Shown: positions 1-11,555 of the stretch, piece after piece
How the letters are laid out: each line of letters opens with the position of its first letter
Numbering within the stretch: position 1 is the stretch's first letter
Assembly: GCF_001625305.1 (NCBI RefSeq)
Contig: NW_017802425.1
Location: forward strand, 867,882 to 931,881
Length of the DNA stretch: 64,000 bases
DNA from: Branchiostoma belcheri
Taxonomy: Eukaryota; Chordata; Leptocardii; Amphioxiformes; Branchiostomatidae
Reading direction: 5' to 3'
The notes under the pieces: generated by a model
The model's input: only the letters and a program-made list of their open reading frames with translations
Databases searched by the model: none
What the model was told of the DNA's origin: nothing
Position numbers and translations under genes: made by a program

Positions 1-3000
1 TATTGCTCTAACATGAACAAACCATGGTAGGGATTTGACAGAAAATACAACATCTGACATAACGTCATAAGAACGCTGCTGCCGCTTTGGGACAAGTTGG
101 GAACAAACAAAGAAGATCAGCCAAAGTACGAACAGGCCAGGCAGCTAGTGCCAACTGTACAGATGTATGAACTACCATCATTCTGTTTTTCCGCTTTCAG
201 TCCATACCGGTATACGGTGCTAACATGAGAGACAATTTTCACTTAGAGCTTCATACACAGGCAGCATTAAGGGATCGTAATTGGAGCTGTTGCTGCCAGG
301 GACATTTTCCATTCCATTCCAGCGGCCACGCTGCTGACAGCTTTTATCCAGAGACTGTAGAGTGAACTCCGTGAGAGTCTACAACTCTGTGTGCTGGTGG
401 TTAAAAAGGTTGTGGCTTGAGTGTGAGAGATTGAGTTGAAGTAGATTTACATCAATGCACAATTATTTGCAAGTATTATAAAGCAACACTAGACCAACTA
501 CAGTAGGCCTACAACAGACCTATCCGATAGGCTATCGTTACCTCTGCCCAACTAACGAGCCATTTTAGCGACTAAACCCTGCATAAATGACATGCTACTT
601 TTGTAATGTGAACTTGAAGTCTCCGAACTGATAGGAAAGTATGAGAAAAGTGCGTTTTGATGAATATCGTGCATTTTTGTTTCTAGAGCGACCGTAAACA
701 AAATACCATGCCGTGGCTTCTTTTCATACGCAGTACGGATGCTGAATTTGGGAGATCATCGAAACATCAAAAAAGCTGAAGAAAAACAACTAGGAATAGA
801 AATTGACTCAACTTACAACTATGACTCAGTATATAGTCCAGACATTGACATGGAACTATCTGTCCATTAACAAAAAAGGTACAACACTCAAATCAGGAGA
901 TTCGTCCTGAACAGAGAGGATGGCAAACTGACAACAGCTTCCCTCATGAAAGTAACAAGCTTAAGATATAAATTCTGTACTGCTTTTTAGCTAGTTTGAT
1001 TTGATATTGAAACTGCCATAAGATACTACCTGATATACAGAGGAAATTTTCCCAAAGTAAGGTAGGAATTTTTCGTAATGGAAGAGTTTTGTTCGCTGCA
1101 TATGAGGGTTTGAACCGTTCCCTCTATAAAAATATGGCGCTTGTATCTCAGGGCCTCCTTTGATTATAGCTTTCGGATATAAGGAAAATAATCAAAACCT
1201 TGAACTTGGGAAAATTTGGTTCTATCATGGATAAAACATTTTTGCAGGGAAAGGCTTATGAAATAGGAATTTATATTAGGAAACCAGCGGACATAAAAAT
1301 CGTCCCTTTTGTTGTTTTGGCCGAACTGCGTAACGTTGTTCTTTGTTTGATCGCGTCAGCGCAACACGGTCCAAAGCCAAGTTCAAATACAAAATTAGAT
1401 TGGAAACTACAAATTCACCCCTAAAGCCACAAAATAACATGACAAAATGGTTCTTTGGTGTACATTTTCTTAAAGGGCATCAAAACCAATGGTCGGGCAG
1501 CAAATACAGCGGCATATGTGCAGATCGGTACGCTGGCGATACACAGAGACACACCTACGTTCAGGGGCCACTCAACATGTAAAATATCACAACTAAAGTA
1601 CCAAGTTCTTAAAACATCTTCTGTTCTGTTGAACATCCATGTGTATATCAGGGGGATGCAGCGTGTGCATAGGAATCGACGCTGCTGCCTATATGACTAC
1701 AGTATGTGTTCAGATGTTATGAACCTGCCCTGCATAGCGGCGTGCCACAAACACACTGGGTGAACTTGAACTACAATCGTGGTCGCTGCCTTTTACCTCC
1801 TCCCCATCCGTGAAACGACAGCAGAAGACCACAAAAACCACACCATCGTGTCCAGAACAACAGCCAAACTTTAATTCACTCGCTTGTTCACCACTAGAAA
1901 ACCACAGAACAGTGGGAAATACAAATCTGTGTGTAGTTGTGTAGTGTTTGCTGCTGTGATATGCACGTTGTGGTTTTGGGTGCCTGTGCCATAGTGTTTC
2001 GCCATTGTGAAAACCTCTCTATGTCAGTGTTACTTAAACTCAAGCCAGACGAACTCACTAATGCCAAGGTTGTACATTCTGACTTGGCATTTCTGTAAGT
2101 CTGTTTTGAGGCTTAATGATGGTGTAAGAACGACATGTGTAGTTGTGATGATCCGGAGTATTGGTCTGTGGAAGAACAAGAGCTCAGGTCTAACCGTAAA
2201 CAAGCCAGCTTCTGCCTGTGGAGCTGTGCGGATATACGGACACCTGTTTGCTAAAAAGAACACATAACAATTTCTTTTCTGAAGCAGAAAAGATTATATG
2301 TAAAGAAACATGTCTATAAGGAGATAGAACTGTTTCGGTACATCCTTTCTCGTCGTTATATGTTATTTGCAGTGTGCAGTGAAGATGTATTTTGTAGCTG
2401 GACATGCGTCACTGCCCGGCGCTACATCTCGCAACATTTCACGTCCAAGTTCAGCAGGAACAGTGAAATTATCACAGAAACAGCAGCTCATATGTAATGT
2501 AAGGTATGATTCCGCAGACAAAGTGGCATATTGCAGGTTTACGGGGTACCCCGGGCCCGTTCGGCCTTTGTTCGCGGCGCAGAGAGAGCACAGTTGCTGC
2601 AGGAAGACTGCGTGACACATCCTGACCTTGACAATGAGCTTGCACACAAAGAGGGCAGATTTCTCGCGTCCTGTCGTCTTACCTCACGTCAATGTCTTTT
2701 ATTCAAACTAACTGTTTCAAAAACTGAGCAAAGCTGCAGGTTTAGGCACATTTTCTATGTCTAGATACAAGTTAGCTTCTTCTCTACTTGTACATTGGTG
2801 AATTGAACCGCCGAGTGTTTTGACAGTATGACGCCACTATGTAGCCACATTGACAGAATATGTTTCTCACATTTTGCAGCATTTCCACAGTAACGATGAT
2901 TCTTACCTGACATTATCACGGCAAACCTGATCCGGTGAACATCGTTACAGCAAGAAGAGTTTCAAAACCAACTGAAGTCACCAACTCTCCTTTGTCAACA

Positions 3001-4182
3001 TGTTCTCTAAACGTGTTTTAGAACAGGTCAAATTTGTGACTAATATTAGGACAAATTTGAAAAATCGACAGTTACTTTACAGAAGTTAATGAAAACAATC
3101 CTTGTACAGATGTTGTCAATGTGTGGCAAAAGACTGAACATGCAAAATGTGCAAAATGTGTGGCAAAAGACTGAACTAAGCTTTGCCCTGTGGCTTGTTC
3201 CTTATTTGTCAGTGAAACAAAATTCAGTACATACAATTTCTCCAAAAGTTGAATTTTCCATAAGATATTTTACTTCAAAAGGAAGTATAGTGCTAGTGTC
3301 GGGCCTAGTCCAGATGTTTAGGTTAGCAACATTTAACATTTAGAAATACAAACATGATCTAGTCATTGGGCTGACCAGACGTGATGTTCCACAACCTGCC
3401 AAATGCAGTTTTACTTGCTTGTCTGCTTTTCAACACCAAATACTGTGCAAAAGTGATATAGAAACGGGTCTGGCCTCCTCATTGTTTCCTGCATTTGCTT
3501 GAATTTTCCACATATACAAAAAATACAACATTGCAGGTACAGATTTGGAACAGAACAAGGTCTGCTGTCATGATGAGCCAAAATGTTGCACGCGAAAGAG
3601 CAGTCCAGGTTTGCCGCGCGTAAATATACACAGTGCATGGGTAGAATAACTAACAACACTTGGTCAAAGTGTAGAGTTTACCTTACATCAATACACAAAT
3701 ACGGTGCCTGGTAAATAAATAAACAAACAAACACAAAAAAATCAGCTAGTCATGAGTCATGCTAAGCTCCCAGAAGACAGACCACCATGTTTGACACGTG
3801 AAGGCAAGGCGAGTTGGCGGGGAAATACACCGCCTGTCGTCATAACCTCACCGGGTTTTAACCTAAAAATGCACCAGAGGAGGCTGTGGAACCGCACATA
3901 TCCTGATGGTGATGTTGTTTATGGGTACGAGATTGCTCAGTTCTTCAAGTTGGCACCAAACATTCGAACAGTCAGGAGGCAGCAGGCACACATGAGCCAG
4001 TGGCCCCTGTACAAACTGATGCTTGGATTTGTACTTGATGTCTGGTTCTGGGGTTAATTTTGTTATAATGATAAATTCAAAACCCCCTGTAAACCATAGC
4101 AACCACGTCATATGTTCGAAGTAATGTTTTTGGTTTCTATGATGGCTGAGAGTTCAGAATATTTTTAACGTATTCTTTACAG
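1..4182. other. No recognisable gene
   Basis: AT-rich to neutral DNA. Frames of 60-102 codons on both strands overlap each other and show no domain, signal peptide or good splice pairs. The only structure seen is the direct repeat at 3118-3176 and an AAATAAATAAACAAACAAAC run near 3713. Confidence 0.6.
3118..3176 (+). repeat. Short direct repeat
   Basis: A 22-bp word, AATGTGTGGCAAAAGACTGA plus AC, occurs at 3118-3139 and again at 3155-3176, without a mismatch, 37 bases apart. Likely a local slippage duplication. Confidence 0.85.
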
Positions 4183-4205
4183 GCGCCATTTTGCCGCCAT
4201 CTTGT
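4183..4205 (-). promoter_or_regulatory. Double YY1 site
   Basis: GCGCCATTTTGCCGCCATCTTG reads on the minus strand as AAGATGGCGGC followed by AAAATGGCGC, two YY1 cores in the usual promoter-proximal orientation. It could mark a leftward start site; the frames to its left (for example 3863-4111 minus) show no recognisable protein. The frames to its right at 4249-4485 are open on both strands and equally unassigned. Confidence 0.3.
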
Positions 4206-5499
4206 TCACAGGGGTAAGGTTATAACAAGCTCTTGTCCCTGCCGTTACGTGTCAAACTGGGCAGAAACAGACCAACATTGTAAAACTGTACCAAAGTGTG
4301 AGTCCTTACCTGCAGTATACGGTGATGAGAAGACTCTCGCTGTTGTCACACGTGCCAGGACAGCTGATGGACAGGTTAGCATGTGTAGGCTGTATGATGT
4401 GTGGGGGAGACATCCCACCAACCTCTGTCTGACATGTCGTCTCCCATCCTCTCTGGCTTGTATCTTTTTCTCCATCTCCGTATAACATCTCCCTGTGTAC
4501 AACATACAGAACACATCACAGCTCAAGTTAGACATCTGCCAGTTCTGTTCTAAACAGACCTTGCCTATTGCTGAAGGTGGAAACGACCAAACTCTATTGC
4601 AACTTAGATTTCTGTTGGGATTACCTCTTTTGTCATATAAAAAAGGAATCGTGATAATTTCTTCTTACTGTCATCAGACATCTTCAAATGAATGTGAAAC
4701 ATGAGCTTGGTTGTGGAGTAAGTAGTAAACGATGTGAGACGAGAACAAAACTCTGGGTAACAAGTAGCAGTAAAAGTGGACAACTCTCTCAAATAGGAAT
4801 GTTACAGTACATGGTTTACCCATTATCCAATATATCTATCTTCAGTACGGATGCTACATGTGACAAGTGATGAAGTTTATCTGTAACAAATCCTGTAAGG
4901 AGAAGGAGAAGGAAACACTACCATGACACTGAAGAAACGTTTAAGTTTCAAAGGGGGAGGGGGCAATTGTCACCCTACCTGAGGCTACTAGTATAGACTA
5001 CTATTGTTATCCATATTGCAGACTAAACTCAAAGTAACGTGCAATAATAGCCTGCGATACGTTAGTTGCTCGTCGTTATCTATAGAACAATTAGGAAGTA
5101 AAGACAAAATTGTTTTCTCAATCCGGGAAAGCGACAGGTCGCGTCTACCCCGGGATGCCGTTAAACTTGCACTACCGACCTGGATCTAGTCCCATCTATT
5201 CTGCTGCTACGAACGGTAGTATCCAAACACCGAGCGACGCTTAACAACGTGTCAGTGGTCTGTGCAAACACTGGCGACTCCGTTTGCTGCCTCAGTTTTT
5301 TTTTCGGTGAAGAGGACAAATGAAGTCTAACAGACGGGCAGCAGAACAAATGTAGTATTACGAATCAAACAGTCACCACCAAAACCCCTTGTTTACAAAC
5401 GCTGTCCTACGAAACGTGGCAAATTCAGAGTTTCCTGTGGCTGATCTGGGATTAGCTCGAGGCCAAAACCAGTTTTGTGGTTACACCGTGCGAAACAAA

Positions 5500-6800
5500 G
5501 GCAGAAGCGCGAGATGTGGATGAGGCAGTGACATCGCTGACCTGCCACCTTATGTTCGGCAAGTGAAGCGTCCCGTCATAGCGTACCCTGTGTTCTGACG
5601 GACAGTGCACAATCACAGCCAAACCTTTATCTGATCGTCCTTTGTCAGGATATACTAGATAGGCAACTCAACACAAAACAATGGGAGACGTACTCAGGTG
5701 CTCCGGGATTACTTCGTAAGGCCTTACACGTGCGTCTCGAAAAACACAAACATCGTAGTAAGTGATGCAGGCAATTTTCAGAGCGACAGCCGAGCGTGAC
5801 CGTATTAACATCTTTATCTACCTAAAAGTGAGCCTCAAACGGACAAATGTGGACAGGGAAGGTCCTAATCATGAGATAACGCATCCAGAGAGCTAAGTTA
5901 AAGATGATCACCGTGCGGAGCTCACCGCACTATCCTACACCTGTCCTCGGAAACGGGTCAGTGTGTTTCCCGCAGCGCAGCCTTTCATCCCGCGGTGACG
6001 CTGACGCTCTCGTACAGAAAGGTTCCTACGAGCCGCGGCGTTACGGAACTGCACAGATCCGCGACGTCGTGCCGTACGTACCGCAGCCACACCGCCCCTC
6101 GGCGGGACCAGGTGCCGCTGCCGCCGCACAAGTGCTCGATGTGAAGCCGCTACCCCAACAGCCCGACAAGGTGCATCCCGGGCAGACCGGTGATGTGCAG
6201 ATTTGCATAAAGTGCATCGGGCACGACACGTTAGGATCAGCCAATGGAGAGGTCAAGATCGGACGGGTCGCGGGGAGAGGAGAATGTTTCCCGAGGCAGG
6301 GTTGTTGAGAGCGGCGTGGATGCAGCTTCTCGTACAAGTGCTCGTCTTACGCGCTCCCGAACCGCGCGGCGCCTCTTCACGCACTGAATGATGATATAAA
6401 TGTTAATTTATGTAAGAACAGAGTTCGCCCATTCACCTTGGCGGGCGCGTGTGTGCTTCTGGGACATATTAACATAAAATTAGCGACGCTTCCTCTTCAA
6501 ACAACACAGGGGTCCACAAGTTCTCCGGTATTCGGTGTTGACAAGACTGCTTGTTTCTCTTGGAGCCGTTAAGACCAGGTGTGAGAGGTTCCGGCACGGG
6601 TGTGGTCAGGCCGCTGCCGAGAAACTGCGTCACTCCCGCCACCGACCGCTTGCGTCAACGCCTGGCTGTGGACCTATGGCAGCCGGGTCCGCGCACCGGA
6701 AATAAAGCACGGGGCATCTATCAACGTGGTGCGACACAGATTCACCGGAACTCAGATCAGCACCGGGTACAAACTAACGTGAAACCGGCTGTAACAGGTT
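5500..6800. promoter_or_regulatory. CpG-rich island, possible promoter
   Basis: CpG is dense and frames are long on several strands only because stops are rare in GC-rich DNA. It holds a perfect octamer ATTTGCAT (6201-6208), a CCAAT box (6241-6245) and ATATAAATG near 6395. The longest plus frame (5904-6308) has an Ala run (GPGAAAAAQ) but no domain. A transcribed first exon is possible; I cannot assign one. Confidence 0.35.
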
Positions 6801-7404
6801 GTAGAGGATGATACAAGAATATAGACCATTGTGAAACTGCACCTCTACCCTGTTATGTTTTACATTTTGTTCACACGACATGGTTATGTTGTTTGGAACT
6901 CATCGGAAAGTGGAGTTATATAAACTGGGACAAACTCGAAACTTTGGGAAAAACTTCAAGGATCTTAGGGCAAGTATCTTTGCATGCTGGTCGTAATAAG
7001 GAAACAGCTTAGTCCACGAGTGAAGAAAATGCAATGATCTGAAAACGTGATCAATACTATATACATGTACCTGTTAAACTTCTACCTCTGTTCATTTGAA
7101 ACAAATACCTGGGCATGGCGGGACACCTTTACACAGATCGACAGCAGTCACATCGAACTCCAAAATGTTTAAAACGTTTTACGTATAATAAAGAATAAAG
7201 ACAAGAAGTAGAAACACAAGTTTCCATACTCCGCATATACTCACAGAGCATTCCAGAGTGATGAACGGAGGTTACGAAACAATATAAGGTCAGTTTTGAC
7301 ATATTAGTCTCCTTAAAAGCTGAAAAAAACACTCTTTCGAGATTCTAGGATCACAAACAAGGTCACTGTCACTCCTATTTGCATCGCATGGACGCCATGT
7401 TGGC

Positions 7405-7425
7405 GACCTTTGATCCCGCGAAAAA
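7405..7425. promoter_or_regulatory. Adjacent TCF-like and E2F-like sites
   Basis: CCTTTGAT (7407-7414) abuts TCCCGCGAAA (7414-7423), the complement of the classic E2F site TTTCGCGGGA. A YY1-like GACGCCATGTTGG lies just upstream at about 7391. Confidence 0.3.
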
Positions 7426-8036
7426 TTAAATAACAAGTTAAACGCGGGGTCAATCTCTCACCTTCAGCACGTTTTACACGAAAAAAAGAGACGCGCAACA
7501 CAATCTTACTACACCAAACTCTTCTGTCTTGCTATCCAACAGTAACACATTTGATTTCATGAAGATGTTGATAAAGATTAGTTAATGTACAATGTATATG
7601 GAGACCCACATATCGGACGCGGTTTTCCAGACATCGAGGTTCTGAACGCTTTTACATTCCGGCATGAATTATTTTGTACAGCATTTTTTTTTTATTCCTG
7701 ACGTTGCCAATAGATAGTCGGGGTGAGTAAGAAAGAAAACCTACCGGACACACTGGTGTGGGCTGTGACGTTACAGAGTGGGGTTTCGTTTTGAGTAACA
7801 ATGGCTAAACTCTTGTTTTATAATGAACAAAACTTGGTATCAGCTTGAACGTTGAAGGACATCCAATGTAATTTTAGGGTGGCAAGATATAAAAAAAAAC
7901 TATTCTGGATGAGGAAGTCTGATATTGACATTACTGCCATTTCGTAGCACATTTTCGTCATCATTCACTGGAAACATTTGAAATAGCCCTTAAACAAACT
8001 GTGTTCACTTTCAAACTACATATTTGATTACAAAAC

Positions 8037-8290
8037 CACAAAATAAGCGGCTGGACCGTTTAGACCAGGTTCATAAGGGCCATTAGGTAGAAAAAGCCCC
8101 CATCTCTGTGGCCCAGGGGCAGGCATTAGTGACAACAATCACTAATAACGGCCACAGCGCAGGTTTACAGCCGGCCGAACAGCCTCAGGCCATCCGCAAA
8201 TGGGCCCAAATGATCAGGTGTGCAGTGATCGGGGCGTGATTGTGGTGAGGAGTCCCTGGCACGGAAACAACAGGCCAGGCCAGGCTGGGT
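8037..8290. promoter_or_regulatory. Nested dyad and candidate cis-regulatory element
   Basis: A 52-base nested dyad lies at 8106-8157: outer arms CTGTGGCC (8106-8113) and GGCCACAG (8150-8157), inner arms ATTAGTGA (8125-8132) and TCACTAAT (8139-8146) around a 6-base loop. Both pairs are perfect. The flanks add TGTGGT (Runx-type) and GTGATTGTGG. No reading frame spans it with protein-like content. It may be a protein-binding palindrome or an RNA hairpin; the 11 versus 3 base internal loop makes a microRNA precursor unlikely. Confidence 0.45.
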
Positions 8291-8869
8291 TAGGGACGGG
8301 ACAACCATGCAGACTCCTCCGTCTTCTCATATTGTCGTGCTTCTGCATAACGTGTTGCTATCGTGTTCTTTTAACAAACATGGCCGAAGATCAGAACACA
8401 ACACGACAAAAAGGAAACATGTACGTACGTACACACTGCAGAGTACGACACGATATCATGAACGGGTCTATTATCGTAGAGTTTTCTCTGTTGTTTATTC
8501 TATTAACACAATCCGAGATCAACTATGGCTCATATGTAGAATTTTTTATTGCGGAAATTGATGACAAATTATTTCGAACGATTGTTGCACTTGGACTTCA
8601 TACATTGTTACCCCAGTCGATGGCAGGGAACACGAGTGGCGATCCTGTCTTGTGTCAACAACTTATCGTCTAAAAGACTGTACAGTTGGAACCTCGTTGA
8701 TCAGGGAACGTTTTGGTGAAGTACAGGCCCGGGCCGAAATCGGTTGGCTCTCACAGAAATCAGCGAGACTATTTGAGAGCTTTTATGCCGTTATTACTTC
8801 AAACTATATTCATAACTTCAAACCGTTATTACTTTTAATATCCTGTCCTTTAATGTTGTCAGCTGCTCC

Positions 8870-9080
8870 ACCATCTAATTGTACGGACCTGTTCTCGTCC
8901 GTCCTCAGCGCACTTGAACATGGACCATGGTCGCCGCCATTCACGGGCATCGGCCCGCCGATCCTGACCCTAATAACGCCCTCATACCGGTGTTTAATCC
9001 CATTAATGACCCTTTCTGCATCCCTGCTGAATCATACGGGTCGGGAACCCTGCTTCTGCCGACGTAATTTGGTTAGATGT
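8870..9080. promoter_or_regulatory. Homeodomain-site cluster
   Basis: It contains CTAATAACGCCCTCATA, then TAATCCCATTA at 8995-9005 (TAAT and ATTA half sites with 3-base spacing, as in paired-class dimers; the left half TAATCC suits Lys50 homeodomains) and CATTAATGAC. The GC-rich surrounding lacks a protein-like frame. Candidate enhancer, inferred only from motif density. Confidence 0.35.
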
Positions 9081-10789
9081 CGTCTGCAGGTCCGTCAATC
9101 TGCGCGCACGGACGCGAGGGCGACCATATGGTACACGTAGGCGGGAAAGGAACTGCACATTTAGCGCCCACCCCCCTCCCACCGCCTTCTGTCTCAAAAG
9201 TGGTTCAACATTCAGAAAATCGACTCTGATGTTACTTTTCTACTATTAGATCAGAATTGTAATGGACACAGGTTTGATAATGCTTTGCAGATGACGCAGT
9301 AAACGTCCAAGACCATTGACTAAGCTAAGTTGCACTTGAACTTTACAGAGGCGGAAGTTTTATAGGCTCCGATATCTCACAGGGTATATTGCCCGTATAC
9401 TATAAGACATGCGAAAGCGTACTATTACATCTGTAAAACTTCTCAAATTACGAAAGCTTGTCGGATTGTGGGCATTGTTGGACACGACGGCTGTGAGCAT
9501 GAACTTCACCGAGCCGCGACATACACCATCCCTCCCGTCAGCGCCCTTGAGACCGACACAAGAGCCTGTAGTCTTCGGTAAGAACCCACCTTTCTGACAC
9601 GAGTCCTACAGCGAACAGTCATCTGAGGCCATGGCGCAGGTTCCTAGTCCGTACCGGGACGACCTTTTCAACCCCTGCGGGACGAAATATAGCGCCTGTC
9701 CGCCCGTCTTTGCACCGTTTTGCGGGAGTTTTGCGCGAAAGCGTCCTCTCTCTCCGGCTTGGCCTTCCACATGAGCATGACCTTTCCCATGGCCTAGCTG
9801 AAGGGGGCACTGCCCTCACTTCCTTCTCATCAGCATATTCAGCATAATCATGTCCCTAAAAACAAGGACACTCTCCCCGGGACTCATCAGGACCCGTATG
9901 TAAACACAGCACCAGGTAAACTAACAGACTGACCAACACAGTACTGCAGATCGGAGCGACTAGGTAGAAATGGCGATGCCGACCGAAAAGTGTAATTATC
10001 GCTCATATCTCTGGTGCGGGGATGAGAGGCACATGACCACTTTAACTTACAACCTTCTCCGCAGACATCCTGTCACCTGGCAACGTCAGACGACAGGCTG
10101 GTGACAGAAAAGTTTCCAACCATTATTAAGATAATGAAAACAAAAGCCAACACAAAACACTTTAGTGTGCGTCGATTTTTTAACTACAAGATGACTGGAT
10201 TTTTATGACACAGAATGTTCATGGCCGTTCTCATGTCTAGTGCCTAGCGCCTAGAACATCCAGTCATGTCATTGTAGTTGTACCCAGAAAAAAAAGCGGG
10301 AAACGGAGACAGTGACGGATCGCTGGTGACAGTTGTGGGTAAATACAATCGTCCCGCCTCACGTGGACGTGATCAACACTCCGTCCAGACAATAGGTCCC
10401 ATGTGTTAGAGTTTCCATGTTGTGGTTTGGAGGTGGTTAGGAGTAGGTCCGTATTACAAGGCGGCGGAGATCAGAACGCCAGGACAGATGGAACATTCAG
10501 ATTCCTGGTTCCTTTCGAATCATTGCGTCCTTTCTGGTCGGACGGTTTGTGTTCTCGAGCAGAAAATCCGTCAGTTAGGCAAAGTTACTGTAAGCTCCGC
10601 TGCAAAATTACGTTACTGCAAGTCTGGGCCTTCAAATTGTCTAATGTTGGCTGAAATTTTGACGGAAAGTCGAATTGTCGTTAAAAAAGATACATACATC
10701 TCGACCATTACATCTCGACCAGTACAATTACTTTCTGTTTCAAGTGATCACCTGATCACAATTGTCATTAGTCAGTCACACCAGAACCT

Positions 10790-11110
10790 GCCCGTTAACA
10801 TGGCAACGTGACATCGCGTCGGCCGGTCCTCTGTGCGACCATCTCGGTCCGTCACAGTACATCATCAGGGTCGGGGTAAACTTGGCAAACAGTCCACATT
10901 CAGCCGACAGACTTCCCACGTTCGGACCCGACTGCACTGTTTATCTTGCGTTTTCCACTAAAGTTGTTCTAAAAACCCGGCTAAGTCCCGTCTGTCGCGC
11001 TGGGGGGATTTGCGCCACTCCAGAAAATTTTCCAATTTAGATGTGGTGGGGTAAAAAAGGGCCGCAGACCGGTCTAGCCAAACATTCTCCCGTCGCCATG
11101 GTTACGTTAA
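10790..11110. promoter_or_regulatory. Two RFX X-box-like motifs
   Basis: GTTAACATGGCAAC at 10794-10807 and GTCGCCATGGTTAC at 11092-11105 both approach the RFX X-box GTTGCCATGGCAAC (each two changes). X-boxes control ciliary genes in animals. A third, 13-bp form, GTTGCATGGCAAC, lies at 17930-17942. No ciliary gene is recognised within the window. Confidence 0.35.
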
Positions 11111-11489
11111 GGTTTACCCCGCCGCCTGCAGAAAGAAGAGGTGAACTCGCGAAGCCGAGGTCAAGTTATTTTGTTTACCCATCTCTATAGCTCTGCCGTT
11201 CCGGATTACAAAAAGCCCCTCGATATATAATTGAAAAAGTTTTTCGGGGTAACGAAAATCGTGAAGAAAAGTCACGATTCGTGAAGAGTTTTCGTCTGGG
11301 CAGTTCCGGTGCGGAAGCAGCGGTGCGCGTCGAAGGGCGCTGATTAGAACTTAAGGCCGGTCTCAGTTTGCACAATACCGAATGGTCGGGAGCTGTCGCC
11401 TAATTACCGGACGTGTGAAAAGATCCGTTTTCGCCCGGACGAACAATCTGCTCGGCTCGGAATGTGACAGGGGCAGACCCGTCATTATG

Positions 11490-11555
11490 GACATGCAAAT
11501 TCGGACAACCTCCGACGGGCAAGGCAAGAACGGGAACGCTACTTTGCATAATGAC
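11490..11555. promoter_or_regulatory. POU octamer pair
   Basis: ATGCAAAT at 11493-11500 is a perfect octamer; CTTTGCATAATG at 11542-11553 is a related half-site pair 50 bases on. AACAATCTG (Sox-like) lies upstream at about 11441. Located in the CpG-rich plateau. Confidence 0.3.

Noticed and set aside
5904-6308. 134-codon plus frame with an Ala run
   Set aside because: It lies in a CpG island where stops are rare. All strands are open there, and no domain or splice structure supports it.
8200-9140. Two long overlapping plus frames (157 and 162 codons)
   Set aside because: No signal peptide, domain or splice support; composition fits chance openness in CpG-rich DNA.
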